From positions 1-59,227 of the forward strand of contig PKDW01000100.1 in the NCBI GenBank assembly GCA_002863145.1: a DNA stretch of 59,227 bases, read 5' to 3'. A model generated the notes under the pieces. It ran no database searches, was not told where the DNA came from, and was given only the letters and a program-made list of their open reading frames with translations. How positions within the stretch are numbered: the stretch's first letter is position 1; each line of letters begins with the position of its first letter. Shown in pieces: positions 35,095 through 44,984 of the stretch. Position numbers and translations under genes: made by a program. The stretch is from Flavobacteriales bacterium. Lineage in GTDB: Bacteria > Bacteroidota > Bacteroidia > Flavobacteriales_D > Sanyastnellaceae.

Positions 35095-35787
35095 ATGAAC
35101 AACCGCAAAGAATTCCTGAAGTACGCCGTGCATCACCACGGCATGAGCAGCCACACCGTCGAAGATTACATCTCGGCCACACACAGTCCGGTGTCGGGTC
35201 CAGACAGCATGACGCGCACTGTGATTGAAGAACGTCCAATGCCCTTCCGGGAAGTCGACGTGTTCTCACGCTTGATGGCCGACCGCATCATCTTCCTCGG
35301 GACCGGGGTGGACGACTACATCGCCAACATCATCCAGGCTCAGCTCCTCTTCTTGGAATCGACGGATCCAGGCAAGGACATCCAGATTTACATCAACTCC
35401 CCCGGAGGAAGTGTTTACGCAGGCCTAGGCATCTACGACACCATGCAGTACATCCGCCCCGATGTGTCGACAATCTGCACGGGCATGGCAGCCTCCATGG
35501 GCGCGGTGTTGCTCTGCGGAGGCGCCGCGGGCAAACGCACTGGCTTGAAGCACAGCCGCGTGATGATTCACCAGCCTTTGGGCGGCGCACGCGGCCAGGC
35601 TTCCGACATCGAAATCACGGCGCGCGAAATCCAAAAGCTCAAGACGGAACTCTACAACATCATCGCGACGCACAGTGGACAGACCTACGACAAGGTTTGG
35701 GAAGACAGCGACAGGGACTACTGGATGATTGCCGAGGAAGCGAAAGCTTACGGCATGATCGACGAAGTCTTGGTTCGTCCGAGCTGA
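35095..35787 (+). CDS. clpP: ATP-dependent Clp protease proteolytic subunit
   Basis: This 230-residue serine protease forms the tetradecameric chamber that partners ClpX. The catalytic triad is visible: Ser134 (GMAASMGA), His159 (VMIHQPLGG) and Asp171 (QASDIEI). [11 protein letters not shown] is the head-domain strand. About 40 N-terminal residues precede the conserved core; they may be removed. clpX starts 41 bases downstream and tig lies upstream. Confidence 0.97.
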   Translation: MNNRKEFLKYAVHHHGMSSHTVEDYISATHSPVSGPDSMTRTVIEERPMPFREVDVFSRLMADRIIFLGTGVDDYIANIIQAQLLFLESTDPGKDIQIYINSPGGSVYAGLGIYDTMQYIRPDVSTICTGMAASMGAVLLCGGAAGKRTGLKHSRVMIHQPLGGARGQASDIEITAREIQKLKTELYNIIATHSGQTYDKVWEDSDRDYWMIAEEAKAYGMIDEVLVRPS

Positions 35788-35827
35788 TTCGACGTAATTT
35801 AGGGGGCTCACAACTGAACGAACGCCC

Positions 35828-37084
35828 ATGTCCGACAAAGACATCCAATGCTCGTTTTGCGGCCGACGCAAAGACGAGGTGAACATCCTCATTGCCGGTG
35901 CGACAGGTCACATTTGTGACCGTTGCGTCGAGCAAGCTGTGGCCATTGTCCAGGAAGAAATGGACGCCAAAGGCGGCGACCAATCGGCCCTCGATTTCAG
36001 CCTGCGTCGTCCTGCAGAAATCAAGACGTACCTCGACGACTTCGTCATCGGTCAGGAAGCCGCCAAGCGCACGCTCAGCGTGGCGGTGTACAACCACTAC
36101 AAGCGGTTGACCCACAAAAGCACAGACGACGCCTCTGAAGTGGAGTTGGACAAAAGCAACGTCATCCTTGTCGGAGAAACCGGCACGGGCAAAACGCTGC
36201 TGGCCAAGACCATCGCCCGCATGCTCGACGTGCCTTTCTGCATCGCCGACGCCACGGTTTTGACCGAGGCTGGCTATGTGGGGGAAGATGTCGAGAGCGT
36301 CCTTTCCCGGCTTTTACAGGCCGCGGACTACGACGTTCAAGCGGCAGAGCGAGGCATCGTGTTCATCGACGAAATCGACAAGATTGCCCGCAAGAGCGAC
36401 AACCCGAGCATCACCCGCGATGTCAGCGGCGAAGGCGTGCAGCAAGCCCTTCTGAAGTTGCTCGAGGGAACCGACGTACAAGTGCCGCCCCAAGGGGGAC
36501 GCAAGCACCCAGAACAGAAGCTCATCACCGTGAACACGGGCAACATCTTGTTCATCTGCGGAGGGGCCTTCGCGGGCATGGAGAAGATTGTGGCCCGCCG
36601 ATTGCGCAAAAGCACGATCGGCTACGCTTCGGCTGGCCAAGTGGTGGATGAGAGCGACGCCTTGGCGTACGTGGATCCCTCGGATTTGCGCGCGTTTGGT
36701 CTGATTCCGGAATTGATTGGTCGCTTCCCGGTGTTGACGGCACTTCGACCGTTGAAGCGGCACGCCTTGCGCCGCATTTTGACCGAGCCCAAAAATGCGT
36801 TGATCCGACAGTACACCAAACTGTTCGCGATGGACGGCATCGCCTTGACCTTCGAGTCTGAGGCGCTGGATTTGGTGGTCGACCACGCGGTGAGCCGAAA
36901 ACTCGGCGCGCGCGGATTGCGGGGCATCTGCGAAGTCATCCTTCGCAACGCCATGTTTGACCTGCCCGGAGGCGACACCCAATCGCTGAAAGTCACAGCC
37001 AAGTATGCCCAAGCCCAAATCGACGCCCAGCACGAGTCATTTGACACGTCCGACAGTCCTTCGGTGGACGCCAAAGCCTCTTGA
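35828..37084 (+). CDS. clpX: ATP-dependent Clp protease ATPase subunit ClpX
   Basis: This 418-residue AAA+ unfoldase selects and threads substrates into ClpP. The N-terminal zinc finger has Cys8, Cys11, Cys30 and Cys33. Walker A is GETGTGKT (116-123), the pore loop is AGYVGEDV and Walker B is FIDEIDKIA. At the ClpP-contacting loop the usual IGF is IGY (264-266), which may be typical of the phylum. The ATG at 35828 follows clpP by 41 bases. A rhodanese lipoprotein gene begins 2 bases after its stop. Confidence 0.97.
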   Translation: MSDKDIQCSFCGRRKDEVNILIAGATGHICDRCVEQAVAIVQEEMDAKGGDQSALDFSLRRPAEIKTYLDDFVIGQEAAKRTLSVAVYNHYKRLTHKSTDDASEVELDKSNVILVGETGTGKTLLAKTIARMLDVPFCIADATVLTEAGYVGEDVESVLSRLLQAADYDVQAAERGIVFIDEIDKIARKSDNPSITRDVSGEGVQQALLKLLEGTDVQVPPQGGRKHPEQKLITVNTGNILFICGGAFAGMEKIVARRLRKSTIGYASAGQVVDESDALAYVDPSDLRAFGLIPELIGRFPVLTALRPLKRHALRRILTEPKNALIRQYTKLFAMDGIALTFESEALDLVVDHAVSRKLGARGLRGICEVILRNAMFDLPGGDTQSLKVTAKYAQAQIDAQHESFDTSDSPSVDAKAS

Positions 37085-37086
37085 CC

Positions 37087-37548
37087 ATGCGCTCCGTCTT
37101 CTTCCCCGTCTTCACTGCACTCCTCCTGATGGCGTGTGGACAAGCCACCACCTCTCACCAAAGCGAACCCGCTGCCGACGGCGTGGCGGAGGCATCAAGC
37201 CCCATACTGAAAGACGTCAGCAACGATGAATTCGCCGCATTGATCGCCACCAAAGAAGGCGCCCTGCTTTTGGATGTTCGAACGCCTGAGGAATGGAACG
37301 AGGGACACCTTGAAGGGGCGGCACATGCCGACTATTGGGGCGATGACACCGCCTTTGAAACGGCCATGAATGCCATTCCCCGTGACCGTACCGTGCTCGT
37401 GTATTGTGCGGGCGGAGGCCGCAGCGGACTGACCGCCAAAGAGCTCATCGAGGCAGGACACCAAGAGGTCTACAACCTTGAAGACGGGATTTCAGGCTGG
37501 GAAGGACAGGGACTCCCTGTGGTGACGGGACCGCCCGTTGCGATGTGA
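37087..37548 (+). CDS. Rhodanese-domain lipoprotein
   Basis: This 153-residue lipoprotein has lipobox LMAC (Cys17 or so) and one rhodanese domain (about 45-150). The active-site loop YCAGGGRS keeps the catalytic cysteine, and LLLDVRTPEEWNEGHL and NLEDGISGWEGQGLPV are typical. It probably moves sulfane sulfur or senses redox in the periplasm. The start ATG at 37087 gives a proper lipoprotein signal. It lies 2 bases after clpX, so likely shares its transcript. Confidence 0.9.
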   Translation: MRSVFFPVFTALLLMACGQATTSHQSEPAADGVAEASSPILKDVSNDEFAALIATKEGALLLDVRTPEEWNEGHLEGAAHADYWGDDTAFETAMNAIPRDRTVLVYCAGGGRSGLTAKELIEAGHQEVYNLEDGISGWEGQGLPVVTGPPVAM

Positions 37549-37584
37549 GGGTGTGAACCCCTTGTGAATAAAGGGCCCTCAGTC

Positions 37585-37619
37585 TTTTGGGGCGCTCCGA
37601 GGCTTCCATGCTACTTTCG
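37585..37619 (+). promoter_or_regulatory. Promoter of mutS (TTTTG-N22-TACTTTCG)
   Basis: TTTTG at 37585-37589, 22 bases, then TACTTTCG at 37612-37619. The box ends 10 bases before a GTG at 37630. The layout resembles the mutY promoter. Confidence 0.5.
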
Positions 37620-37629
37620 AGGTTCCCCT

Positions 37630-40287
37630 GTGGGAAAACACTCAAAACCCCTCGACGTGGCTGGCAAGGAAACCCCTTTGATGAAGCAATACAACCGGAT
37701 CAAGGTCAAGCATCCGGACACCGTGCTGCTCTTCAGGGTCGGGGACTTTTACGAGACTTTTGGGGCAGATGCCGTGGCGGCAGCCAAGGTGCTTAACATC
37801 GTGCTGACAAAGCGCGGAAACGGCAGCGCCTCTGAGGTGGAACTCGCGGGCTTCCCGCACCACAGCCTGGACACCTACTTGCCCAAGCTTGTGAAGTCCG
37901 GTTTGAAAGTGGCCGTGTGCGACCAGCTTGAGGACCCCAAACAAGCCAAAGGCCTCGTCAAACGCGGCGTGACGGAACTCGTCACCCCGGGATTGGTGAT
38001 GCACGACCACGTGCTGGAAAGCAAAGCCAACCACTACGTGGCCGCCATTCACTGGACGTCGAAAGCCGTAGGGTTGGCCTTGCTCGACTTGAGCACGGGT
38101 GAATTCCAAGCCGCTGAAGGAGACGCGCGCTGGATCGACCGCATCCTTCGAAGCCTCGAGCCCAAGGAGTGGCTCGTCAACCGCCAATGTGAAGGAGACG
38201 TACGCGCCTTGTTTGGGGACGACGTGACACGCACCAAACTCGACGATTGGGTGTTCACAGAGGCCCATGCCCACGACCTGATCAAGCAGCAGTTTGGGAC
38301 CGGAACGTTGAAGGGCTTCGGGCTGGATGACGCCCCGTTTGCCACTGTAGCCGTGGGTGTGGTGCTCCACTACTTGGATGCCACGCACCATCGCCAATTG
38401 GATCACCTCCAAGGCATCCGCCGGCTTCGGCCGGACGAGGGGATGTGGTTGGACCGCTTCACGGTGCGCAACTTGGAAATCCTGCATCCCAACCATCCGG
38501 ATGGCACCACCCTCGTAGACGTCCTCGACCGCACGTGCACGCCGATGGGCGGCCGGGCGCTGCGACGTGCTTTGGTGGCGCCATTGACAGAATTGAAGGC
38601 CATTGAGGCACGTCACGATGCCGTGGGCCGTCTCTCTGAAGAAGTGAGTTTACGCCACGACTTTCGACAAATCCTCAACAGGGTTGGCGATTTGGAGCGC
38701 TTGACGTCCAAGGCCAGCTCGGGGCGCATCAACCCCCGTGAAGTGGGGCACATCCGTCGCGGCCTTCAAGCCGTGCAACACGTGGCCGACGCCACCGCCG
38801 GAGAAGCTTCCCTGCTCCCCTACCTCGAGCAACTCTCGCCATGCAGCGACCTGCTTGCCAAACTCGATCGAGAACTCGTCGAGGAGCCCGCCGCGGCCAT
38901 TGGCAAAGGCGAGGTCATTGCCTCCGGGGTGAGTGCCCAATTGGATGAGGTTCGCCGACTGGCTTTTCACAGCCAGGAAGCACTTGATGCCATCCGCGAC
39001 CGAGAGGCCGAAGCCACCGGCATCTCCGGATTGAAGATTGCCTTCAACAACGTTTTTGGGTACTACCTCGAAGTCAGAAATGCCCACAAAGACAAGGTGC
39101 CAGAAGGGTGGATTCGGAAGCAAACCCTGACCCAAGCGGAGCGCTACATCACAGAGGAACTCAAGGAGCTTGAAGCGCAAATCCTCCAAGCGAAGGAGCA
39201 AGCTGAATCCCTCGAACTTGCCGCATTTGCCGCATTGGTGGCCGCGTGCGTTTCCGAAGTGAGTGCACTCATGGCAAATGCCCGGGCCTTGGGCTTGCTC
39301 GACATGTTGGCGAGTCACGCAGAGACGGCCACGGAACTGGGGTACACCCGACCCCGCATGTCGGAGTCACAAGGAATCCAGATTTCCGAAGGCCGGCACC
39401 CCGTGATTGAACGGCAACTGCCGTTGGGAGAAACCTACGTCGCCAACGACGTTCAACTCGATGCGGAAGGTCGCCAAATCTTGATGGTAACCGGCCCCAA
39501 CATGTCGGGAAAGAGTGCGCTCCTGCGTCAAACCGCCCTCATCTCATTGATGGCGCAAGCCGGGTCGTTTGTCCCCGCCAAGGCGGCTGACCTCGGCATC
39601 CTCGACCGCATCTTCACACGTGTCGGTGCCTCCGACAACATCAGCAGCGGCGAGTCCACCTTCATGGTCGAAATGAATGAGACGGCGGCCATCTTGAACA
39701 ACCTGACTTCGCGCAGCCTTGTGCTGCTCGACGAAATTGGGCGAGGCACGAGCACATACGACGGCGTGAGCATTGCCTGGGCCATCGCCGAGCATTTGCA
39801 TGAATCGAAGGGTTTGAGGCCCTTGACGTTGTTTGCGACCCACTACCACGAGCTCAACGACATGAGCCAGCGGTTCTCACGCATTGTCAACGTGAACGTG
39901 AGCGTGAAGGAGATGAATGGCAAAATCGTGTTTCTCCGAAAGCTCGCCCCTGGAGGCTCCAACCACAGCTTTGGGATTCACGTCGCCCAATTGGCAGGCA
40001 TGCCTCGGTCCCTGGTTCGCAGGGCAGAAGAAGTGCTGATCTCCTTGGAGGATGCGCGTGGCGAGAAACCCACCAGCACAGCGCCCGACGTGTCCAACGT
40101 CGTCGCTGCCGAGGAGGGCCTTCAAATGAGCTTCTTTCAACTCGACGACCCTTCCCTCGAAGCCATCCGGGATCGCATCATGGAGGTCGACATCGACCAC
40201 CTCACGCCTATGGAGGCCTTGGTGAAATTGCATGAAATCAAGGCCACCCTCACAGGAAAGTCGTCCAAGGAAAGTCTGAAAGCGTAA
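37630..40287 (+). CDS. mutS: DNA mismatch repair protein MutS
   Basis: This protein of about 885 residues recognises mispairs and starts repair. N-terminal GDFYETFG carries the Phe-x-Glu mismatch wedge. Walker A is TGPNMSGKSALLRQ, with ETAAILNNLTSRSLVLLDEI and RGTSTYDG beyond it; FATHYHEL closes the ATPase. The start is GTG at 37630: it gives GKHSKPLDVAGKETPLMKQY, a suitable lead before the conserved PLMKQYNRIK, and lies just after the promoter box. A longer frame from 37564 overlaps the promoter. No mutL is nearby. Confidence 0.96.
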   Translation: MGKHSKPLDVAGKETPLMKQYNRIKVKHPDTVLLFRVGDFYETFGADAVAAAKVLNIVLTKRGNGSASEVELAGFPHHSLDTYLPKLVKSGLKVAVCDQLEDPKQAKGLVKRGVTELVTPGLVMHDHVLESKANHYVAAIHWTSKAVGLALLDLSTGEFQAAEGDARWIDRILRSLEPKEWLVNRQCEGDVRALFGDDVTRTKLDDWVFTEAHAHDLIKQQFGTGTLKGFGLDDAPFATVAVGVVLHYLDATHHRQLDHLQGIRRLRPDEGMWLDRFTVRNLEILHPNHPDGTTLVDVLDRTCTPMGGRALRRALVAPLTELKAIEARHDAVGRLSEEVSLRHDFRQILNRVGDLERLTSKASSGRINPREVGHIRRGLQAVQHVADATAGEASLLPYLEQLSPCSDLLAKLDRELVEEPAAAIGKGEVIASGVSAQLDEVRRLAFHSQEALDAIRDREAEATGISGLKIAFNNVFGYYLEVRNAHKDKVPEGWIRKQTLTQAERYITEELKELEAQILQAKEQAESLELAAFAALVAACVSEVSALMANARALGLLDMLASHAETATELGYTRPRMSESQGIQISEGRHPVIERQLPLGETYVANDVQLDAEGRQILMVTGPNMSGKSALLRQTALISLMAQAGSFVPAKAADLGILDRIFTRVGASDNISSGESTFMVEMNETAAILNNLTSRSLVLLDEIGRGTSTYDGVSIAWAIAEHLHESKGLRPLTLFATHYHELNDMSQRFSRIVNVNVSVKEMNGKIVFLRKLAPGGSNHSFGIHVAQLAGMPRSLVRRAEEVLISLEDARGEKPTSTAPDVSNVVAAEEGLQMSFFQLDDPSLEAIRDRIMEVDIDHLTPMEALVKLHEIKATLTGKSSKESLKA

Positions 40288-40299
40288 CGCGCGACTTTG

Positions 40300-41517
40300 T
40301 CAAAGGGTCGCCGCCAAAAGGTCGAGCGGCTTCCACGGCAAATTGCGCTCAGCCGCGATTTCCTCATGGGTCAAGGTGCCATTGAACATGTACACCCCCG
40401 TGGCAATCAGGTTGTGGTCTTTGATGGCAGGAACCACGCCACCCTCACCTGCAATGCCGAGGAGCATGGGCGCAAAAATGTTGCTCAACGCCTTGCTTGC
40501 CGTACGAGATACGCGAGAAGGAATGTTGGGAACACAATAGTGAATGACGCCGCACTCGATGAAGGTTGGGCGCTCGTGGCTGGTCAACCGTGATGTTTCA
40601 AACACGCCGCCGCGGTCGATGCTCACGTCCACCACAATGGAGCGCTCGCGCATTCCGGCAATCATGGGCTCACTGACCAACATCGGTGCGCGCGGGCCAG
40701 AGCCTCGAACGGCCCCGATGGCCACATCGGCGGTCTGCAGGGCCTCTTCCAACACCGACGGCTGCAAGGTTGACGTCCAGAGCCGTTGTCCGACCGCATT
40801 TTGGAGTCGGATCAGTCGGTGCACAGAGTTGTCGAAGACCTTGACGTTGGCACCCAACCCCAGGGCGGAGCGGGTGGCGTATTCCCCCACCGTTCCTGCG
40901 CCGAGAATGACCACTTCACTCGGCCGCACGCCGCTGACGCCTCCGAGCATCGTTCCTTGGCCGCGGTTGCTCGCCATCAATTCCCCCGCCAACAAAATGG
41001 CCGTGTTTCCAGCGATCTCTCCCATGGCCCGCACGAGCGGCTGAATGCCATTTTCGTTTTGAACGAAGTCCCACGCGATGGCCGTGATTTTTTTGGCACT
41101 CAACGCCTCGAGCAAGCCCTCGTTTTGAACGCTCAATTGAAGTGCGCTGATGAGGGTTTGGCGCATGCCCATCAACTCGACCTCTTCCAGCGAAGGGGGC
41201 TGCACTTTCAACACGATGTTCGCTTGGAACACTTGGCGACGGTCGTACACAATGCGTGCGCCCGACTCGCTGTAGTCGTTGTCTGAAAATTGGGCTTCGG
41301 CACCCGCTTGGGTTTCGACCAGCACTTGGTGGCCGTGGGCCACGAGGAGTGCGACCGCCTCAGGCACCAAGGCCACCCGTTTTTCTTGGAGACTCGTCTC
41401 CGCGGGAATGCCTATGGTGAGTTCAGCGTGACCTTGTTTGGCCTGCAACAACTCTTCCTGGGGAAGAAGTGCCGCCTCTCGGGCGAGGGCCTTGATGGCT
41501 TTGCGTCCAGAATCCAT
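40300..41517 (-). CDS. ald: Alanine dehydrogenase
   Basis: This 405-residue NAD-linked enzyme interconverts alanine and pyruvate. The alanine dehydrogenase/transhydrogenase signature runs through IGIPAETSLQEKRVALVPEA, and the NAD fold through VVILGAGTVGEYATRSALGL. IVVDVSIDRGGVFETSR follows. About 30 residues (MDSGRKAIKALAREAAL) precede the usual start, as in several Bacteroidota members. It converges on mutS with 12 bases between. tsaE and porX lie upstream on the same strand, but a TATTTTGG box 6 bases before its ATG suggests its own start. Confidence 0.93.
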   Translation of the reverse strand: MDSGRKAIKALAREAALLPQEELLQAKQGHAELTIGIPAETSLQEKRVALVPEAVALLVAHGHQVLVETQAGAEAQFSDNDYSESGARIVYDRRQVFQANIVLKVQPPSLEEVELMGMRQTLISALQLSVQNEGLLEALSAKKITAIAWDFVQNENGIQPLVRAMGEIAGNTAILLAGELMASNRGQGTMLGGVSGVRPSEVVILGAGTVGEYATRSALGLGANVKVFDNSVHRLIRLQNAVGQRLWTSTLQPSVLEEALQTADVAIGAVRGSGPRAPMLVSEPMIAGMRERSIVVDVSIDRGGVFETSRLTSHERPTFIECGVIHYCVPNIPSRVSRTASKALSNIFAPMLLGIAGEGGVVPAIKDHNLIATGVYMFNGTLTHEEIAAERNLPWKPLDLLAATL

Positions 41518-41523
41518 GCGGCC

Positions 41524-41551
41524 CCAAAATAACCAAGCGGAAGAGAATCAA
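41524..41551 (-). promoter_or_regulatory. Promoter of ald (TTG-N17-TATTTTGG), leaderless layout
   Basis: TTG at 41549-41551 and TATTTTGG at 41524-41531 on the minus strand, 17 bases apart. The box ends 6 bases before the ATG at 41517. Confidence 0.5.
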
Positions 41552-41970
41552 CCCCGCAACTGCGACAAAATGCACGTTCGGCTGTCGTCTGCCTCCACCT
41601 TCATCTCGATCAGCCACGCGTCGTCAGGCATCAAGCCGGGGATGCGCTCGGGCCATTCTACGAGGTTCAATGCGCCGTCGTTCAGCATTTCTGCGATGCC
41701 CGAACGTTCCGCTTCTTCTTCGTTTTCCAGACGGTACAGGTCCATGTGCCGGACTTCATGCACGTCTCCTCCCCGATGCACAACATGGTGATGCACCAGC
41801 CCAAACGTCGGACTCGCCCCCTCTTCTTCCACATTCCAGGACGCGAGGAGCTGACGCACCAAGGTGGTTTTGCCGGCGCCCATGGCCCCATGGATCGCCA
41901 CCACACCGCCATGAGGCAAGGCCTCGCCCAAGGAACGAGCCACTTCTGGCAAGGATGCCAGCCCCAACAT
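41548..41970 (-). CDS. tsaE: tRNA threonylcarbamoyladenosine biosynthesis ATPase TsaE
   Basis: This 140-residue P-loop protein activates the TsaD/TsaB complex that makes t6A37 on tRNAs reading ANN codons. Walker A is GAMGAGKTTLVRQLL. SPTFGLVHHH and HMDLYRLENEEEAE are the remaining family motifs (switch I and the DxYR stretch). ATG 41970 gives the 27-residue lead usual for the family. TTGs at 41994 or 42003 could lengthen it. A much longer frame would overlap porX. It lies downstream of porX and upstream of ald. Confidence 0.94.
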   Translation of the reverse strand: MLGLASLPEVARSLGEALPHGGVVAIHGAMGAGKTTLVRQLLASWNVEEEGASPTFGLVHHHVVHRGGDVHEVRHMDLYRLENEEEAERSGIAEMLNDGALNLVEWPERIPGLMPDDAWLIEMKVEADDSRTCILSQLRG

Positions 41971-42004
41971 GGACCAGCGTCGGAGTTCAGTCAAGGTCGC
42001 CAAG

Positions 42005-43570
42005 TCAACTTCCTTTGGGATCCAGAATGACCCATGGCACAATCATTTCCTCCATGCTGACGCCTCCATGCTGGAAAGTGTCGCGGAACGTCTTGGTGTA
42101 TTTCGCCGCATTGTTGGGGTAAACCAGAAAGTCTTTGCCCTTGCCAAAAATGTAGCTGCTCGACACGTTGGGCTTGGGCAAGCCCACGCGCTCCGGATTT
42201 CGGATTTCCATGACCTCGTCAGGATTGTACCCCAAATTCTTGCCCACTTTGTAGCGCAGGTTGTTGTTGGTGGTTTCACGGTCTCCGCGGACTTCAACCG
42301 GATGATCTACGCGCATCGTGCCGTGGTCGGTGGTCAAAATCATGCGCCCACCCATTTCGGCCATGGCATCCATCATGTCCTTGAGTGGGCTGTGCTGGAA
42401 CCAGGAATGGGTCAAACTGCGGTACGCCGCTTCATCGTCGGCCAGCTCCTTGATGACTTCCATCTCGGAGCGTGCATGGCTGAGCATGTCGACAAAATTG
42501 TACACCACCGTGACGACAGACTGGCCTTTCAGTTCGTGGAAACGGTCCGCCAATCGCTTGCCCGATTGCAGGTTGGTAATTTTGTGGTAGGACGTCTTTC
42601 CCGTCACGCCCAGCCGCGAAAACAAGCCTTGTTGCAACGCTTCTTCGTGGGCGTTTTTGGAGCCTTGCTCGTGTTCCCCAATCCACAGGTTGGGCATGAT
42701 GCGTGCGATGTCTCCGGGCGTCATGCCCGCGAAGAGGGCGTTGCGCGCGTATTGGGTCGCTGTGGGCAACATGCTGAAATAGGTGGTTTCCTCCACCACA
42801 TTCCACTTGGGCCGAAGCGTGGGCGCAATGGTGCGCCATTGGTCCCAGCGCAAATTGTCGATGACCACCAAAAATACAGGACGGCCCTGCGCCCCTTCCA
42901 ACGCTCCAGGAAGCCATTTGGGAAGAACCTCGTGGGACAAGGTGGGACCTTGTTCCATGCCCGTCATCCACGCCTCGTAATGGTCCTCCACAAACCGCAC
43001 AAATTGCTGGTTGGCCTCCGCATGTTGGTTGTCGAGAATCTCCAACATGCTCCGGTCTCCTGACTCCCCCAAGGTGGCGTGCCAATGCATGAGTCGGCGG
43101 TACACCTCGGACCACTCCTCGGCATCCATTCGGCCGCCCAACTTCATGGCCAACTCACGAAACTCCCGCATGTACGTCGACTGGGCTTGCTCGCCTCGCA
43201 ACCGGTTGTTGTCGAGGATTTTTTTGACCGAAAGCAAGATTTGGTGCGGGTTCACGGGCTTGATGAGATAGTCGCTGATCTTCGAGCCGATGGCCTCCTC
43301 CATGATGCGCTCTTCCTCGCTCTTGGTGATCATGATGACGGGCACGTCGGGATGTTTGTCCTTGATGCGCTGAAGCGTTTCAATGCCATTCAACCCCGGC
43401 ATGTTCTCGTCCAGAAAAACCACGTCGAACGGCCGCGCCTCCACCTCGTCCAAGGCCTCCACGCCACTGTTCACCCCCGTCACATCGTAGCCCTTCTCAT
43501 TCAAGAACAAAATGTGCGGCTTCAGCAGTTCGATTTCGTCGTCAGCCCAAAGAATGTGTGGTCGTCCCAT
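42005..43570 (-). CDS. porX: PorX response regulator with PglZ-type phosphoesterase domain
   Basis: This 521-residue protein regulates type IX secretion. An N-terminal receiver has ILWADDE (Asp10, Asp11) and the phospho-acceptor Asp54 in VVFLDENMPG. A linker follows, then a PglZ/alkaline-phosphatase-like domain with LPTATQYARNALFAG (the metal and nucleophile region) and LTTDHGTMRVDHPVEV. In Porphyromonas gingivalis PorX works with the PorY kinase and the ECF factor SigP. porY is not in this window. ATG 43570 (MGRPHILWADDE) matches the usual PorX N-terminus; a further ATG lies at 43582. tsaE follows on the same strand. Confidence 0.95.
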   Translation of the reverse strand: MGRPHILWADDEIELLKPHILFLNEKGYDVTGVNSGVEALDEVEARPFDVVFLDENMPGLNGIETLQRIKDKHPDVPVIMITKSEEERIMEEAIGSKISDYLIKPVNPHQILLSVKKILDNNRLRGEQAQSTYMREFRELAMKLGGRMDAEEWSEVYRRLMHWHATLGESGDRSMLEILDNQHAEANQQFVRFVEDHYEAWMTGMEQGPTLSHEVLPKWLPGALEGAQGRPVFLVVIDNLRWDQWRTIAPTLRPKWNVVEETTYFSMLPTATQYARNALFAGMTPGDIARIMPNLWIGEHEQGSKNAHEEALQQGLFSRLGVTGKTSYHKITNLQSGKRLADRFHELKGQSVVTVVYNFVDMLSHARSEMEVIKELADDEAAYRSLTHSWFQHSPLKDMMDAMAEMGGRMILTTDHGTMRVDHPVEVRGDRETTNNNLRYKVGKNLGYNPDEVMEIRNPERVGLPKPNVSSSYIFGKGKDFLVYPNNAAKYTKTFRDTFQHGGVSMEEMIVPWVILDPKGS

Positions 43571-43694
43571 CTCAATTCGCATTCGAGTGCCTGCCCGTTT
43601 CAGGGCATCGGCCAGGCGCTTATCTTGCGGCGTCTCTCGCCGTAAACCTCGCCTGTCGGCAAAGTAACGTCGAGACGCGCGACTTCGTATTTGA

Positions 43695-44942
43695 ATGAGC
43701 ACGGTCAACCGCCACAAAATTCTCAACGACCCCGTCTACGGGTTTGTGACTCTGCGCCACGAGCGGGCCCTCGACTTGATGGACCACCGATACATGCAGC
43801 GCTTGCGCCGCATTTCGCAGTTGGGGCTCTCCCATTTGGTCTACCCCGGGGCGGTTCACAACCGCTTTCACCACGCCGTGGGGTGCATGCACCTCATGCA
43901 AGAAGCCATCGACAGCCTGCGCAACAAGGGCGTGGCCATCACCGAGGCGGAGGCCGAGGCGGCGTGCTTGGCCATCCTCTTGCACGACGTGGGCCACGGC
44001 CCCTTCAGCCATGCGCTCGAACACAGCATTGTGAAAGGCGTGCACCACGAAGATGTCAGCGCCCTGATCATGGGCCGCTTGAACGACGAAATGGGGGGCG
44101 CCTTGGATTTGGCCATTGAGATCTTCAACGACCACCATCCCAAGCCGTTCCTCCACCAGTTGATCAGCAGCCAACTCGACATGGATCGCCTGGATTACCT
44201 CGCGCGGGACAGCTTCTACAGCGGCGTCACCGAGGGCAAGGTCGGCAGCGAGCGCATCCTCAAGATGTTGAACGTCGTGGACGGCCAACTCTGCATTGAA
44301 GAGAAGGCGATCTACTCCATCGAGAAGTTCATTGTGGCGCGCCGCCTGATGTACTGGCAAGTGTACCTGCACCGCACCGTCTTGAGCGCCGAGCACATGC
44401 TCATGCTGGTCCTCAACCGTGCCAAGCACCTCGCGCGTCGAGGGAAAACTGTGTTCGCCTCTCCTGCCCTGTCATTGTTCTTGCACGACGACCTCGACCG
44501 GGCCAAATTCCTAGCCGACCCCGACGTCCTCGAACGCTTCTGCGAGCTGGACGACAGCGACATTTTTGTGGCCATGAAGTCGTGGCGGCACCACGAGGAC
44601 CGCTTGCTTGCTTTATTGAGTGAACGGCTGTTGGACCGCGGCCTTTTCCGCATCGAACTGCGTCCCGAACCCTTCACGGAGGCCGACGTGGCGGAGCGTG
44701 TGCAAGCCACCGCGGAGGCCTTGGATTTCACCTTGGAGGAAGCTTCCTTTTTGGTGAGCAACGCCCGCATCGACAACAAGGCCTACGTCCCCAAAGGCAT
44801 CCACGTCCTCTACAAAGACGGCTCCGTGCGCGACTTCGCAGAGGCCAACGATCGCCTGCACATGCAGATGCTCAGCAGGCCCGTGGAAAAGAGCTTCCTC
44901 TGCTATCCCAAAGAATTGAAGGTTCCCCAAAGAGGGGCCTGA
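43695..44942 (+). CDS. HD-domain phosphohydrolase
   Basis: This 415-residue HD-superfamily protein resembles dNTP triphosphohydrolases and SAMHD1-like enzymes. The HD pair is seen as LLHDVGHGPFSHALEH, with HNRFHHAVGCMHLM upstream and LDMDRLDYLARDSFYSG downstream. Such proteins hydrolyse dNTPs or related nucleotides. It is divergent from porX, with 124 bases between, where minus-strand TTACTTTG (43660-43667) and plus-strand TATCTTGC (43620-43627) are weak -7-like matches. It converges on the RNase G gene. Confidence 0.88.
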   Translation: MSTVNRHKILNDPVYGFVTLRHERALDLMDHRYMQRLRRISQLGLSHLVYPGAVHNRFHHAVGCMHLMQEAIDSLRNKGVAITEAEAEAACLAILLHDVGHGPFSHALEHSIVKGVHHEDVSALIMGRLNDEMGGALDLAIEIFNDHHPKPFLHQLISSQLDMDRLDYLARDSFYSGVTEGKVGSERILKMLNVVDGQLCIEEKAIYSIEKFIVARRLMYWQVYLHRTVLSAEHMLMLVLNRAKHLARRGKTVFASPALSLFLHDDLDRAKFLADPDVLERFCELDDSDIFVAMKSWRHHEDRLLALLSERLLDRGLFRIELRPEPFTEADVAERVQATAEALDFTLEEASFLVSNARIDNKAYVPKGIHVLYKDGSVRDFAEANDRLHMQMLSRPVEKSFLCYPKELKVPQRGA

Positions 44943-44951
44943 CGCATCCAC

Positions 44952-44975
44952 CCCAAGGACCCTATGGCCCTTGGG
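44952..44975. terminator. Hairpin between convergent HD and RNase G genes
   Basis: CCCAAGG pairs with CCTTGGG across a short loop that also holds CC/GG. It works for both strands but lacks a T-run, so intrinsic termination is only possible. Confidence 0.4.
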
Positions 44976-44984
44976 ATGAATCCG

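Noticed and set aside
43685-43694. TATTTG directly before the HD gene as a promoter
   Set aside because: It lacks the two-base spacer of TAnnTTTG, so the match is only partial.
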